Part shown: in pieces, positions 14,737 to 23,309 of the stretch
Layout: each line of letters opens with the position of its first letter
Numbering within the stretch: the stretch's first letter is position 1
Assembly: GCA_020633295.1 (NCBI GenBank)
Contig: JACKDW010000007.1
Location: forward strand, 248,001-312,000
Length of the DNA: 64,000 bases
Direction of reading: 5' to 3'
From: Myxococcales bacterium
GTDB lineage: Bacteria > Myxococcota_A > Polyangia > Nannocystales > Nannocystaceae
The notes under the pieces: generated by a model
Databases searched by the model: none
Told to the model about the DNA's origin: nothing
Seen by the model: only the letters and a program-made list of their open reading frames with translations
Translations under genes and position numbers: made by a program

Positions 14737-17230
14737 CCCCCGCGTCTGGGTCCTCAACCCCGTAAGAGCCGGCTTTTTTGGCTGGCTCTTTCGCTATTAC
14801 GGGTACGCGATCCTGATCCTCGCGGTCGGGGTCGCGGTTTTTGGCGTTAAAGTCTATCGCGACTACGTCGCCGAGCTGCCGCCGCTGACGGAGCTCGAGC
14901 GCTACGAGACCTCGGCGCCCGGCGTCACGCGGATCTACGCCAGCGACGGCACCCTGCTCGCCGAGCTCGCCCGCGAGTACCGCTCGTACACCCGCATCGA
15001 GGACATCCCGGAGCCGCTGATCCAGGCGTTCTTGGCCGCCGAGGATCGGCGCTTCTTCGTGCACGACGGCCTCGACTACCGCGGCCTCGCCCGCGCCGTG
15101 CTCGCCAACCTGCGCTCCGGCACCGTGGTCCAGGGCGGCAGCACGATCACGCAGCAGGTCGCCAAGAAGCGGCTGACGAACGAGCGCACGCTCGACCGCA
15201 AGATCCGCGAGGCGCTCGTGAGCCTGCGGCTCGAGGCGACGCTCGACAAGCAGACCATCCTGGAGATCTATCTCAACGAGATCTTCTTCGGGCACAACGC
15301 ACACGGCGTCGCGGCGGCGGCCCAGCGATACTTCGAGAAGTCCCTCGACGAGCTCACGCTCGCCGAGTCCGCCTTGATCGCGGGCCTCGGTCGCGCGCCC
15401 TCCCGCTACAACCCCGTGCGCTCCCCCGAGCGGGCGCTCAAGCGCCGCGCGGTCGTGCTGCAGGACATGGTCGAGGCCGGCTACATCACGCCCGCCGAGC
15501 GCGACGCGGCCGCGGCCGAGCCGCTGCAGCTCAGCACGCCGACCGACGTCTTCCGCCTGCGCGACCCCTACTACGCCGAGCACGTGCGCCAGCTCGTGAG
15601 CGATCAGCTCGGGGAGGAGCTCGTGCTCAAGGGCGGCCTGCAGATCGAGACCGCCGCCGACCTCGAGATGGCGCGCTGGGCCCACGCCGCGATCGACAAG
15701 GCCGTGCGCAAGATCGATCGGCGCCAGGGCTACCGCGGGCCCGAGACCAGCCTGCGCGACGAGACCGCCAGGGCCGCGCTGATCGAGCGCCTGCGGGCGC
15801 GCTACGGCGAGTCGCCGCTGACCGACGAGCCTGGGCGCTGGCGGCTCGCGCTCGTGTCCGACGTCCAGCCGCGCCAGGCGACCGTCGAGCTCGGCGCCCA
15901 CCAAGCCGCGCTGCCGCTCGCGCGCATGGACTGGGCCGCGCCCTACAACCGCAACACGGGCGTCAACGACGCCAAGATCAACGGCGTCGACGCGGCGCTC
16001 GTCGTCGGCGACGTCGTCTGGGTGCGGGGCTTCTTCAGCAAGCCGAAGGACAGCAAGCCCGGCAAGCCCAAGCCCGACGCGCACGCGGCGGACGAGGACG
16101 AGGACGAGGACGCGCTGGCGAGCGCCCCTCGCCTGCTGCGCGACCGCGCGAGCGACCTCCCGATCGTCGAGCTCGGGCAGCGCCCGCGCATGGAGGCCGC
16201 GCTCTACACGATGGACCACCGCAGCGGCTACGTGCGGACCATGCAGGGCGGCCACGACTTCGATCGCTCGCAGTTCAACCGCACGACGCAGGCCTGCCGC
16301 CAGCCCGGCAGCGTGTTCAAGGCCATCTACTACGCGCTCGCGCTCGACACCCGCCCCTACCAGATGGACACGGTGCTCGAGGACCACGCCTACGAGCCGG
16401 AGCCCGGCGAGGAGTGGAACCCGCAGAACATCGGCAAGACGCTCGACGGCAAGGTGCTGCTGCGCACCGCGCTGGTCCGCTCGCTCAACCTCCCGTCGAT
16501 CCGCCTGTTCCAGAAGCTCGGCGCCGACGCGGTCGTCGCGTGGTCGCGTCGGCTCGGCATCCGGAGCGAGCTCATCGCCGATCGCGCGCTCTCGCTCGGG
16601 GCCTCGTGCGTGCACGTCGACGAGCTGACGCGCGCCTTCGCGATCTTCGTGCGCGGCGGCACCTGGGTCGAGCCCGTCTACGTCCGTCGGATCATCGACA
16701 AGCGCGGCGAGGTGCTGGTCGACAACCGCAGCTTCGACGACCCCGTGGTCGACATCGCCGGTCGGCTCGATCGGATCGGCAGCCTCGCCAGCGCGCCGCC
16801 GCGCCAGGTCGTCGACCGCCGCACCGCGTACCTCATCACCCAGCTCATGCGCGACGTCGTCACCTCGGGCACGGCCACGCGCGCCACCATGATCGGCGCG
16901 CAGGCGGGCGGCAAGAGCGGCACCTCGTCCAAGGGCCCCTACACCACCGACACGTGGTTCATGGGCTTCACCTCCAACGAGATCACCGCGTCGTGGATGG
17001 GCGACGACACCTACGAGCGCTCCATGGGCGACGAGGACGCGAGCTACACGACCGTGGTGCCGATGTGGACGAACTTCATGAAGAAGGTCGTCGAGGGCGC
17101 GCCCCACGAGCACGTGCCGGGTCCGCGCCCGCCGGGGCTGAGCTCGCGGATCGCCGACGCGCGCACCGGCGGCCCGCCGGTCGCGGGCATGCCGACCGCC
17201 AAGCTGCTCACGCGTCAGTCGTGGAACTGA
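14699..17230 (+). CDS. Class A penicillin-binding protein (PBP1A-type)
   Basis: This 843-residue protein has a short cytoplasmic start, one TM segment (YGYAILILAVGVAVFGVKVY), then a GT51 glycosyltransferase domain: FLAAEDRRFFVHDG with the catalytic Glu near 115, GGSTITQQVAKK, and EIYLNEIFFG. The transpeptidase domain has QPGSVFK (S-x-x-K, Ser near 537), SLN, and KSGTSS (KTG-type, near 739). It polymerises and cross-links peptidoglycan. A Lys/Asp-rich insertion (HAADEDEDEDALAS, near 460) lies before the transpeptidase half. The ATG at 14699 lies 38 bases inside the PAPG-repeat gene, which indicates coupled translation. A strong hairpin (14764-14790) falls in the first codons. Confidence 0.94.
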   Translation: MVPTPPKRPATSNPRVWVLNPVRAGFFGWLFRYYGYAILILAVGVAVFGVKVYRDYVAELPPLTELERYETSAPGVTRIYASDGTLLAELAREYRSYTRIEDIPEPLIQAFLAAEDRRFFVHDGLDYRGLARAVLANLRSGTVVQGGSTITQQVAKKRLTNERTLDRKIREALVSLRLEATLDKQTILEIYLNEIFFGHNAHGVAAAAQRYFEKSLDELTLAESALIAGLGRAPSRYNPVRSPERALKRRAVVLQDMVEAGYITPAERDAAAAEPLQLSTPTDVFRLRDPYYAEHVRQLVSDQLGEELVLKGGLQIETAADLEMARWAHAAIDKAVRKIDRRQGYRGPETSLRDETARAALIERLRARYGESPLTDEPGRWRLALVSDVQPRQATVELGAHQAALPLARMDWAAPYNRNTGVNDAKINGVDAALVVGDVVWVRGFFSKPKDSKPGKPKPDAHAADEDEDEDALASAPRLLRDRASDLPIVELGQRPRMEAALYTMDHRSGYVRTMQGGHDFDRSQFNRTTQACRQPGSVFKAIYYALALDTRPYQMDTVLEDHAYEPEPGEEWNPQNIGKTLDGKVLLRTALVRSLNLPSIRLFQKLGADAVVAWSRRLGIRSELIADRALSLGASCVHVDELTRAFAIFVRGGTWVEPVYVRRIIDKRGEVLVDNRSFDDPVVDIAGRLDRIGSLASAPPRQVVDRRTAYLITQLMRDVVTSGTATRATMIGAQAGGKSGTSSKGPYTTDTWFMGFTSNEITASWMGDDTYERSMGDEDASYTTVVPMWTNFMKKVVEGAPHEHVPGPRPPGLSSRIADARTGGPPVAGMPTAKLLTRQSWN
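14764..14790 (+). other. Hairpin inside the first codons of the PBP gene
   Basis: AAGAGCCGGC and GCTGGCTCTT flank a TTTTTTG loop and can form a 10-bp stem with one G-U pair. It starts 27 bases after the stop of the PAPG-repeat gene and overlaps PBP codons 22-31. It could act on translation coupling or partly end transcription of the upstream gene. Function is inferred. Confidence 0.4.
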
Positions 17231-17237
17231 GCGCGGC

Positions 17238-19385
17238 TCACTGCGGGTTGATGACCTGCTGGTTGAGGCCGCCCGGGTACGCGTACGAGTCGTAGGAGTC
17301 GAAGCCGACGACCGTCACGCTGAAGTTCTCGTTGCCCTCGAGGGTGTGCACGCCGTCGCTCGCGGAGACGCGCGCGACCTCCCAGCCGCTCGGGTCGTTC
17401 TGCGGGCCCACGGCGACGAACGAGTTCTGGGGGATCATCGCGCCGTCGAGCGTCACCTGGGCGCCGGCGGGCTTGGTCACCACCAGGTAGTCGTTGATCC
17501 AGTTGGGCGGCACGAGCACCACGTAATTGGGTCGGTACTGCTCGACGGGTACGGCCTGCGACATCGCGGGGTCGCCCGTGCCGGCGTTGCCCGCGTTCTG
17601 GGACGACATGTACTGCATCACCGAGATCGGCTTGTCGGCGCTGACGAAGAAGTCGCCGGGGTTGGGGATCGAGCCGTCGACCGCGAGCTCGACGAACTCG
17701 CCGGCGTCGAGCATCAGGTTCTGGGGGCCGATGCCGGTGACGTCGGCGTGGGCGTCGATGGCGACGGTCGTGCCGTCCTCGGACGCGAAGATGTGCCAGT
17801 ACGAGGGCTCGGGGTTGTTGTTGTTGCGCGGCGCGAAGCGAGCGCCCACGTACTCGAGGCCCCAGGTCTGCAGGCCGAAGGTCTGCTCCTCGATGTGGTC
17901 GCAGCAGCACGCGGCCTGCAGCGACGGCACGTTGGCGCAGTTGTGCGAGGAGAACACCGAGATCGGCTTGTCGGAGACGATGTAGCTGCCGTTGAAGCCC
18001 GCCGAGCCCTCGAACTGCGCGACGTCGCCCTCGCTCAGCGTCGGCAGGTCGTAGGGCTGCCCGGCCTGCAGCGCCGGGAGCCCGCCGCCGGCGGTCGTGT
18101 TGGTCGCCGGCGTGAGCGTGACGCTGGTGTCGTCCGCCGTGGCGACGATCTGGATCTCGGGCCGCAGGTAGCTGTTCTGGCCCCAGCCGACGATGTAGTA
18201 GTACTTGTCGAGGGCCGAGACGGGCAGCAGCAGCGAGGCGTCGCTCGTGAACGAGCTCTGGCCGTTAATCGGCTGGAACTGGTAGGCGATGATCGGCACG
18301 TCCGACTCGATCTTGTAGGCGCCGCGCGGGTTCACGCCGGTCAGGTTGATGTGCTTGTCGGGCAGGTCGAACTGGTGCAGCGTGCCGGGCGCGACCTGCG
18401 ACGACTGCAGCACCATCCAGTTGTTGTTGCTCCACTGCAGCACGTTGACGTTGGCGGTCTCGGCGTCGTCGACGTTGCTGACGACCACCGAGTACTGCAG
18501 CGCGTCGTAGCCGTCGTGATTGTCGGCGTCGATGGCGTAGTACAGGCAGCCGACCGACGCGTTGGTCTGCTCGGCCTGCGCGCACAGCGTGAGGCACTGC
18601 CCGCCGATGCAGCTCTCGCCGGCGCCGCAGTCCGTCGGCAGCCACTCGCCCATCTCGTTGCAGGTCTCGAGCGTGTCGTTGTCGACGCACTTCGTCGTGT
18701 TGGCGAGGCAGCCGTACACGCACTGGTTCGAACACGCGTCGTCGTCGACGGCGTTGCCGTCGTCGCAGTCCTCGACGCCCTCCCAGATGACGCCGTCCCC
18801 GCAGCTCGCGGCGGCGCAGCTCGAGAGGCAGTCGTCGGTCTCGACGTCGTTGCCGTCGTCGCACAGCTCGCCGTCCTGGACCACGCCGTCGCCGCACTCG
18901 CCGGGCACGCAGTCGTTGGAGCAGGCGTCGTCGTCGACCTGGTTGCCGTCGTCGCAGCCCTCGCCCGGGCCGACGAAGCCGTCGCCGCAGCTCGCCAGCT
19001 CGCAGGTGTCGAGGCAGTTGTCCGCGTTGGACGCGTTGCCGTCGTCGCAGACCTCGTCGCCCTCGACCACGCCGTTGCCGCAGACCGCGTCGGGCTCACC
19101 TGTTGTTGAGGTCAGGTCATCCGTGGTCGCGTCGGTCCCGCTCGTCGTCATGCCCATGGTCCCGCCGGTCGACGGGCCCTCGGTCGCGGGGCTCGACCCC
19201 GGGCCCTCGGTCGTCGCGCCGCCGGTCGTCGTCGCGGGGCTCGTGCCGCCCTCGGACTCGGTCCCGGCCGTCGACGCGGTCGTCGAGCTCGAGCTGTCTC
19301 CGCACGCGGAGACGGCCGCCGCGGCGCAGGCGGAGAGCAGCAGGTGCTGGAGCGGGTGCGGGAGGAGTCGCGTACGGGGCTTCAC
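17238..19385 (-). CDS. Lipoprotein with DUF4215 Cys-rich repeats and IgGFc-binding-like region
   Basis: From a GTG at 19385 the 715-residue product has a signal peptide with lipobox (AVSAC, Cys28), a Ser/Thr/Gly-rich linker to about residue 100, then four Myxococcus cysteine-rich (DUF4215) repeats with the VCDDGN / CDDGNxxDDDACS core. A Cys-containing spacer (LANTTKCVDNDTLETCNEMG) leads to a large beta-rich region (about 270-715) with VPIIAYQFQPINGQ, SDASLLLPVSALDKYY, and two copies of DKPISVF/DKPISVM, typical of proteins annotated as IgGFc-binding domain proteins in myxobacteria. It is a surface lipoprotein, probably adhesive or binding; the immunoglobulin name is historical and no such ligand is implied. 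It converges on the PBP gene with 7 bases between the stops. Confidence 0.85.
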   Translation of the reverse strand: MKPRTRLLPHPLQHLLLSACAAAAVSACGDSSSSTTASTAGTESEGGTSPATTTGGATTEGPGSSPATEGPSTGGTMGMTTSGTDATTDDLTSTTGEPDAVCGNGVVEGDEVCDDGNASNADNCLDTCELASCGDGFVGPGEGCDDGNQVDDDACSNDCVPGECGDGVVQDGELCDDGNDVETDDCLSSCAAASCGDGVIWEGVEDCDDGNAVDDDACSNQCVYGCLANTTKCVDNDTLETCNEMGEWLPTDCGAGESCIGGQCLTLCAQAEQTNASVGCLYYAIDADNHDGYDALQYSVVVSNVDDAETANVNVLQWSNNNWMVLQSSQVAPGTLHQFDLPDKHINLTGVNPRGAYKIESDVPIIAYQFQPINGQSSFTSDASLLLPVSALDKYYYIVGWGQNSYLRPEIQIVATADDTSVTLTPATNTTAGGGLPALQAGQPYDLPTLSEGDVAQFEGSAGFNGSYIVSDKPISVFSSHNCANVPSLQAACCCDHIEEQTFGLQTWGLEYVGARFAPRNNNNPEPSYWHIFASEDGTTVAIDAHADVTGIGPQNLMLDAGEFVELAVDGSIPNPGDFFVSADKPISVMQYMSSQNAGNAGTGDPAMSQAVPVEQYRPNYVVLVPPNWINDYLVVTKPAGAQVTLDGAMIPQNSFVAVGPQNDPSGWEVARVSASDGVHTLEGNENFSVTVVGFDSYDSYAYPGGLNQQVINPQ

Positions 19386-19515
19386 GCGTCGATGATACGA
19401 GACATGACCCGAAATACATACACGAGCGCACGTCGTTCCTCGCCGCGCCCGCGTCGCGCGGCGGCTCGCGGCCGCGCGGCTCGTGAGCCGCCGCGCCTGG
19501 GCCGGCGCGCGACGC

Positions 19516-21033
19516 TCAGCCTGGCTCGCCGTCGGCGGGCAGCTCGACGACGAAGGTCGTGCCCTCGCCGGGCGCGCTCGTCACCGTGATCTCGCCGCCG
19601 AGCAGCTCGCACAGCGCCCGGGTGATCGTCATCCCGAGCCCCGTGCCGGTGCTCTCGCGCACGTGCGAGTCGGTGAAGCGCGTGAAGCCCTCGAACAGCC
19701 GCGCGAGCTGCTCCTCGCTCATCCCGACCCCGCTGTCCGCGATCTCGAAGCGCGCGCGCGGGCGCTCGTCGCCGGCCCGCGTGACCGCGAGCGTGACCTC
19801 GCCGTCCTCGGTGTACTCGCAGGCGTTGGCGAGCACGTTGAAGAGGATCTGGCGCACCTTGGTGGGGTCCGAGACCACCGTCTCGACCCGCGCGTCGACG
19901 GTCGCGCGCAGCGTGTTGTTGCCGCGCCGCGCGGCCGGCCGCAGCAGCGCGACGACGTCGCGCACGAGCTGCTCGAGGTCGAAGCGCGTCGGCTTGACCG
20001 CGTCCGCGCCGCTCTCGATCGCGGCGAGGTCGAGCATGCCGTTGACGAGCTCGAGCATGTGGCGCCCGGCGCTGTTGATCAGCGTGAGGTCCTTGCGCCG
20101 CGTGAGCGGGTCCTCCTCGTCGTCCTCCAGCAGCAGCTCGCTCAGCCCGATGATCGCGTTGAGCGGCGTCCGCAGCTCGTGCGTCAGCCGCGACATGAAC
20201 GCGCGCTGCAGATCCTCGCGCTCGTCGCCCTCGAGCGCCTCGAAGAACGCGTCGACCAGCTCCTGGCGGTTGGCCTGCAGCGCCCGCGTCTGACGCGTGA
20301 GCACGCGGACGCTCTCGCGCAGCTCGAGCTGCGCGACGACCTGACGGCCGAGCACCCGCAGCACGCGTCGCTGCTGATCGCTCAGCGCCCGGGGCACGCG
20401 ATCGATGACGCAGAGCGTCCCGAGGCGATACCCGTCGGTCGTGACGAGCGGCGCGCCGGCGTAGAAGCGGATGCTCGGGTCGCTCGTCACGAGCGGGTTC
20501 GCGGCGAAGCGCGGGTCCTCCGTCGCGTCGGCGACCTCGAACACCTCGTCCTGCAGGATCGCGTGGGCGCAGAAGGCCTGGTCGCGGGGGGTCTCGCGCG
20601 CGTCCAGCCCGACCCGCGACTTGAACCACTGGCGCTCCTCGTCGACGAGGCTCAGCAGCGCGATCGGGGTCCCGCACAGCTCGCTCGCCAGCGCGGTCAG
20701 CTCGTCGAGGTCCGCCTCCGCCGGCGTGTCGAGGACGTCGTGGCGCAGCAGCGCGACGCGGCGCTGCTGCTCGTCGGGAGGCAGCGGCGCGCGCCCGCGG
20801 GCGGCCGCGTAGGCGACGGGCTCCCGCTCGGGATCCGGCAGCAGGCGCCCGTCGGGCAGCAGGCGCGGGTCGACGTCGTGGCCCGCCGCGAGCTGGACCA
20901 CGCGCTGGCAGCGGTCGTGACGGCCCTCGCAGTACACGCGCGAGTAGGAGCTGAGCGCGGGATCCCGCGCGATCGCGGCGGCCGCCTCGCACGCGCCGCG
21001 ACGCGGGCAGGGAAGACCTGTCCCTTCATTCAT
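19516..21033 (-). CDS. GAF-domain sensor histidine kinase
   Basis: The ATG at 21033 gives 505 residues. A short Cys-bearing N-terminal part (RVYCEGRHDRCQRVVQLAAG) precedes a GAF domain at about 140-275 (LASELCGTPIALLSLVDEERQ, FCAHAILQDEVF, FYAGAPLVTTDGYRLGTLC). The kinase core has the H box HELRTPLN (His near 285), the N box ANACEYT, the G1 box DSGVGM, an F box (FEGFTRFTD) and the G2 box GTGLGMTI. It lacks membrane segments, so it is a soluble kinase that likely senses a small molecule or redox state through the GAF domain. No response regulator is adjacent. A TATACT-like -10 lies at 21060-21065 and a long inverted repeat further upstream. Confidence 0.92.
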   Translation of the reverse strand: MNEGTGLPCPRRGACEAAAAIARDPALSSYSRVYCEGRHDRCQRVVQLAAGHDVDPRLLPDGRLLPDPEREPVAYAAARGRAPLPPDEQQRRVALLRHDVLDTPAEADLDELTALASELCGTPIALLSLVDEERQWFKSRVGLDARETPRDQAFCAHAILQDEVFEVADATEDPRFAANPLVTSDPSIRFYAGAPLVTTDGYRLGTLCVIDRVPRALSDQQRRVLRVLGRQVVAQLELRESVRVLTRQTRALQANRQELVDAFFEALEGDEREDLQRAFMSRLTHELRTPLNAIIGLSELLLEDDEEDPLTRRKDLTLINSAGRHMLELVNGMLDLAAIESGADAVKPTRFDLEQLVRDVVALLRPAARRGNNTLRATVDARVETVVSDPTKVRQILFNVLANACEYTEDGEVTLAVTRAGDERPRARFEIADSGVGMSEEQLARLFEGFTRFTDSHVRESTGTGLGMTITRALCELLGGEITVTSAPGEGTTFVVELPADGEPG

Positions 21034-21185
21034 CACTCGTCGTCGTGGCAAGCACACGGAGTATATCGTCAACGCCGCGCGTCGCCGCAGCCCCGGTCGC
21101 GCGGCCACGGGGGTCTCGACGGCGCCGCGCCGCCCCGCGCACATTCGAGCGGCGTCGCGGAAACCTGTCCGTAGCAACACGTCAA

Positions 21186-21229
21186 GACTAGCGTCGATTG
21201 TCCAGTCGTATGAGCAATTGACGCTAGTC
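21186..21229. promoter_or_regulatory. Long imperfect inverted repeat upstream of the histidine kinase
   Basis: GACTAGCGTCGATTG (21186-21200) and CAATTGACGCTAGTC (21215-21229) are inverted copies with 14 of 15 bases matching, separated by 14 bases. The pair lies about 150 bases before the kinase ATG in a 337-base gene-free stretch (21034-21370) that otherwise holds only a TATACT-like box and the terminator at 21313-21337. It may be an operator for a dimeric regulator. Local AT content is higher than in the surroundings. Confidence 0.5.
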
Positions 21230-21312
21230 AATCGCGTCGCGAGCTCGTCGCCATCGCGCGCGCGCGACCAGGCGCCGCGCGGTCGCCCGCCCGCCGCGCC
21301 GGGTTAACGCGA

Positions 21313-21337
21313 AGACCCCGGCGCGGGGCCGGGGTCT
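21313..21337 (-). terminator. Terminator hairpin after the lipoprotein gene at 21371
   Basis: AGACCCCGGC and GCCGGGGTCT form a perfect 10-bp stem with a GCGGG loop. It lies 33 bases after the stop of the minus-strand lipoprotein gene. On that strand the stem is followed by TTCGCGTTAA, a weak U-tract. Confidence 0.7.
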
Positions 21338-21370
21338 CGTGGAGGTCGCCCTCGTTCGCGCCCGCGGGGG

Positions 21371-22432
21371 CTACTCGATCTCTTCCTCGGGCGGCTTGCC
21401 CTCGACGATGTTGCCGTTCTCGTCGTACTTCACGTCCGAGCCGGTGAGCACGTCGCCGACGTCGCTGCTGAACTTCTCCTCGACGCCGATGTTGGGCAGG
21501 CGCTCGCCGATCTGGTCCTCGGCGGTGCCGTTGACGACCGAGAGCACGAACACGCCGTGGACCGGCGACTGGTCAAACGACCGGATCCGGGAGGTGTCCT
21601 CGGCCTTCCACTCGTAGTAGCGGAGCAGCGGGCGCGCGTCCTTCGGATCGGTCTTGAGCTTGGACTCGGGGTTGATGCCGAACCAGGTCTTGAAGCTGCC
21701 CTCGACGACCTTCTCGTAGTCCTGGCCGGGCCACTTCTCGACGTTGAAGGCGTAGACGATCTTCCAGAGCTCGCCGTCCTTGAAGAAGAAGAACTTGCGG
21801 AGCGTGTTGTCACGCGTCCACACCATCTCCTCGCCGTTGTCGTCCTCGAAGTCGAACTGGATGAGGCTGACGCCCCACTTGTGGCGCGAGGAGCTGGTGA
21901 ACTTGATGTGGCCCTTCTTGAGCTCCGAGAGCTGCTCTTTCTTCCAGGCGCGCAGGCGGTCCTGCGACATCGGATCGTTGGCCTTCTTCTGGCGCTTCTT
22001 GTACTCCTTGTCGATGTCCTTCGCGAGGACGGCGATCACGTCCTCCGGGGTCATCCCCCACTTGTAGCCCTTGGTGAGCGCCTTGACGCCGAGCATCGCG
22101 GACAGCCCGGGGTTCGGGTCGACCATCTTGCAGGTGCGCTTCTTGCCCTTCCCCTTGCAGACTTCCTTCGGCTCGGGCTTCTCGATCTTCTTGCCCTCCT
22201 CGTCCGTGACCTCGCCCTCCGCGATCTCCTCCCCGGGATCCGTGTAGGACACGAAGTCGTCCTCGTTGGCCTCACTCGGGCCTTCGTCCGTGGACGAGGG
22301 AGCGTCCTTCTCCTCCGAGCCAATCTCGTCGTTGTCGGGCGTCTTCGTATCGCCCTTGTCTTTGCATCCAACGTCGCCGAACAGTCCGAGTCCCAGCGCC
22401 GCGGCCAAGATGAGAGAACGCTTAAGCAGCAT
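21371..22432 (-). CDS. Lipoprotein of unknown function
   Basis: The ATG at 22432 has a perfect AGGAGG site six bases upstream and gives 353 residues. The signal peptide ends in a lipobox-like DVGC (Cys23), followed by a very acidic, Ser/Glu-rich linker to about residue 90 and a Cys pair in VCKGKGKKRTCK. The rest (WGMTPEDVIAVLAKDID, HKWGVSLIQFDFEDDNGEE, LWKIVYAFNVEKWPGQDYEKV) looks like an alpha/beta periplasmic domain that recurs in lipoproteins of this group; I cannot name it. A clear terminator follows. It is probably an outer-membrane or periplasmic lipoprotein. Confidence 0.78.
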   Translation of the reverse strand: MLLKRSLILAAALGLGLFGDVGCKDKGDTKTPDNDEIGSEEKDAPSSTDEGPSEANEDDFVSYTDPGEEIAEGEVTDEEGKKIEKPEPKEVCKGKGKKRTCKMVDPNPGLSAMLGVKALTKGYKWGMTPEDVIAVLAKDIDKEYKKRQKKANDPMSQDRLRAWKKEQLSELKKGHIKFTSSSRHKWGVSLIQFDFEDDNGEEMVWTRDNTLRKFFFFKDGELWKIVYAFNVEKWPGQDYEKVVEGSFKTWFGINPESKLKTDPKDARPLLRYYEWKAEDTSRIRSFDQSPVHGVFVLSVVNGTAEDQIGERLPNIGVEEKFSSDVGDVLTGSDVKYDENGNIVEGKPPEEEIE

Positions 22433-22573
22433 CGTGCCTCCTGTGGTCGCGCACGTTATCACGCCCTGCGGCGACACGTCACGACGCGCGCGCCACCTCG
22501 CAGCGCCCGCGCGCGCGGATTCACGCGCCGCGCCGCGCCCGCCCCGACGCCCGTCGGGGGTCTGCGGCGCGCG

Positions 22574-23170
22574 CTAGGACGCGGGCGGCGACTCGGTCAG
22601 GCGAACTTTGTAGGTGAGGCGATCGCCGTCCCGCAGGACCTCGACGGTGCCCGGCGACCGGAATTGTTGGAGCATCGCCGTGCACGCGCCGTAGAACAGG
22701 CAGTGGAAGCCGCGGCTCCGGGTGATCTCGGGGTGAAGATCAACGCTCGAGAGGCGCACGTCAGCGCCCTCCCCCGCGACCAGCTCGAGCGATCCACAGC
22801 CGCGCGTCGACTGCTCGAAGGCGCGGGGCGCCATGGACAGCAGCGCCACGGAGCCCGTGGCGCCCTCGTCCCCGGTCCGCGCCATGGTCGTCAGCGGCCG
22901 CAGCATGCCGTGGTCGTAGCTGTCGAACATCATCTCGGTCCAGAACACGCGCGCGCCCGCTTCGCCGAGCACCTCGTAGATCACGTCGCAGACGCGCAGC
23001 GACACCTCGAGCGGCAACCAGTCGAGCGAGCTCGCGGCGCGAACCCGACGCAGGATGTCGTCCCCGAGCTGCTCGCGGATCGCGGTGCCCTTCCCCGCCG
23101 GCACCGCGCGAACGCGCTTCAGGGCGACCTTGGAGTAGTGGGCACGGATCGCGGGTGACGCTTCGGTCAT
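22574..23170 (-). CDS. Hypothetical protein, possibly DUF2378 (TIGR02265)-like
   Basis: The 198-residue product from the ATG at 23170 begins MTEASPAIRAHYSK. Helical segments such as WLPLEVSLRVCDVIYEVLG and ARVFWTEMMFDSYD are followed by a beta-rich second half (CGSLELVAGEGADVRLSSVDL, FHCLFYGACTAMLQQF). The layout resembles the Myxococcus paralogous family TIGR02265/DUF2378, which is widespread in myxobacteria and of unknown function, but the match is by eye only. No signal peptide or TM is seen. A GTG at 23179 is an alternative start. It lies downstream of mutS on the same strand. Confidence 0.55.
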   Translation of the reverse strand: MTEASPAIRAHYSKVALKRVRAVPAGKGTAIREQLGDDILRRVRAASSLDWLPLEVSLRVCDVIYEVLGEAGARVFWTEMMFDSYDHGMLRPLTTMARTGDEGATGSVALLSMAPRAFEQSTRGCGSLELVAGEGADVRLSSVDLHPEITRSRGFHCLFYGACTAMLQQFRSPGTVEVLRDGDRLTYKVRLTESPPAS

Positions 23171-23263
23171 GACGCTCACGCGAGCGACGCTCGCCGTCGG
23201 GAAGCTACCACAGTCACGCCCGCGCCGGCCCCGAAGCCGCTAATTCGAGTTGCTTCGAATTGC

Positions 23264-23308
23264 GTCGATCGAGTCGATCGAGTCGATCGAGTCGATCGAG
23301 TCGATCGA
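23264..23308 (+). repeat. Five perfect 9-bp tandem repeats next to the mutS stop
   Basis: The unit GTCGATCGA occurs five times without change, ending one base before the mutS stop codon. Each unit contains the palindrome TCGATCGA. The tract lies just downstream of mutS, in its 3' untranslated part. Confidence 0.95.
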
Positions 23309-23309
23309 G

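Noticed and set aside
14660..17113. 817-codon minus-strand frame
   Set aside because: Opposite the PBP, which has GT51 and transpeptidase motifs; Asp/Val/Leu-rich shadow.
23264..23308. CRISPR-like array
   Set aside because: Units are 9 bp with no spacers.
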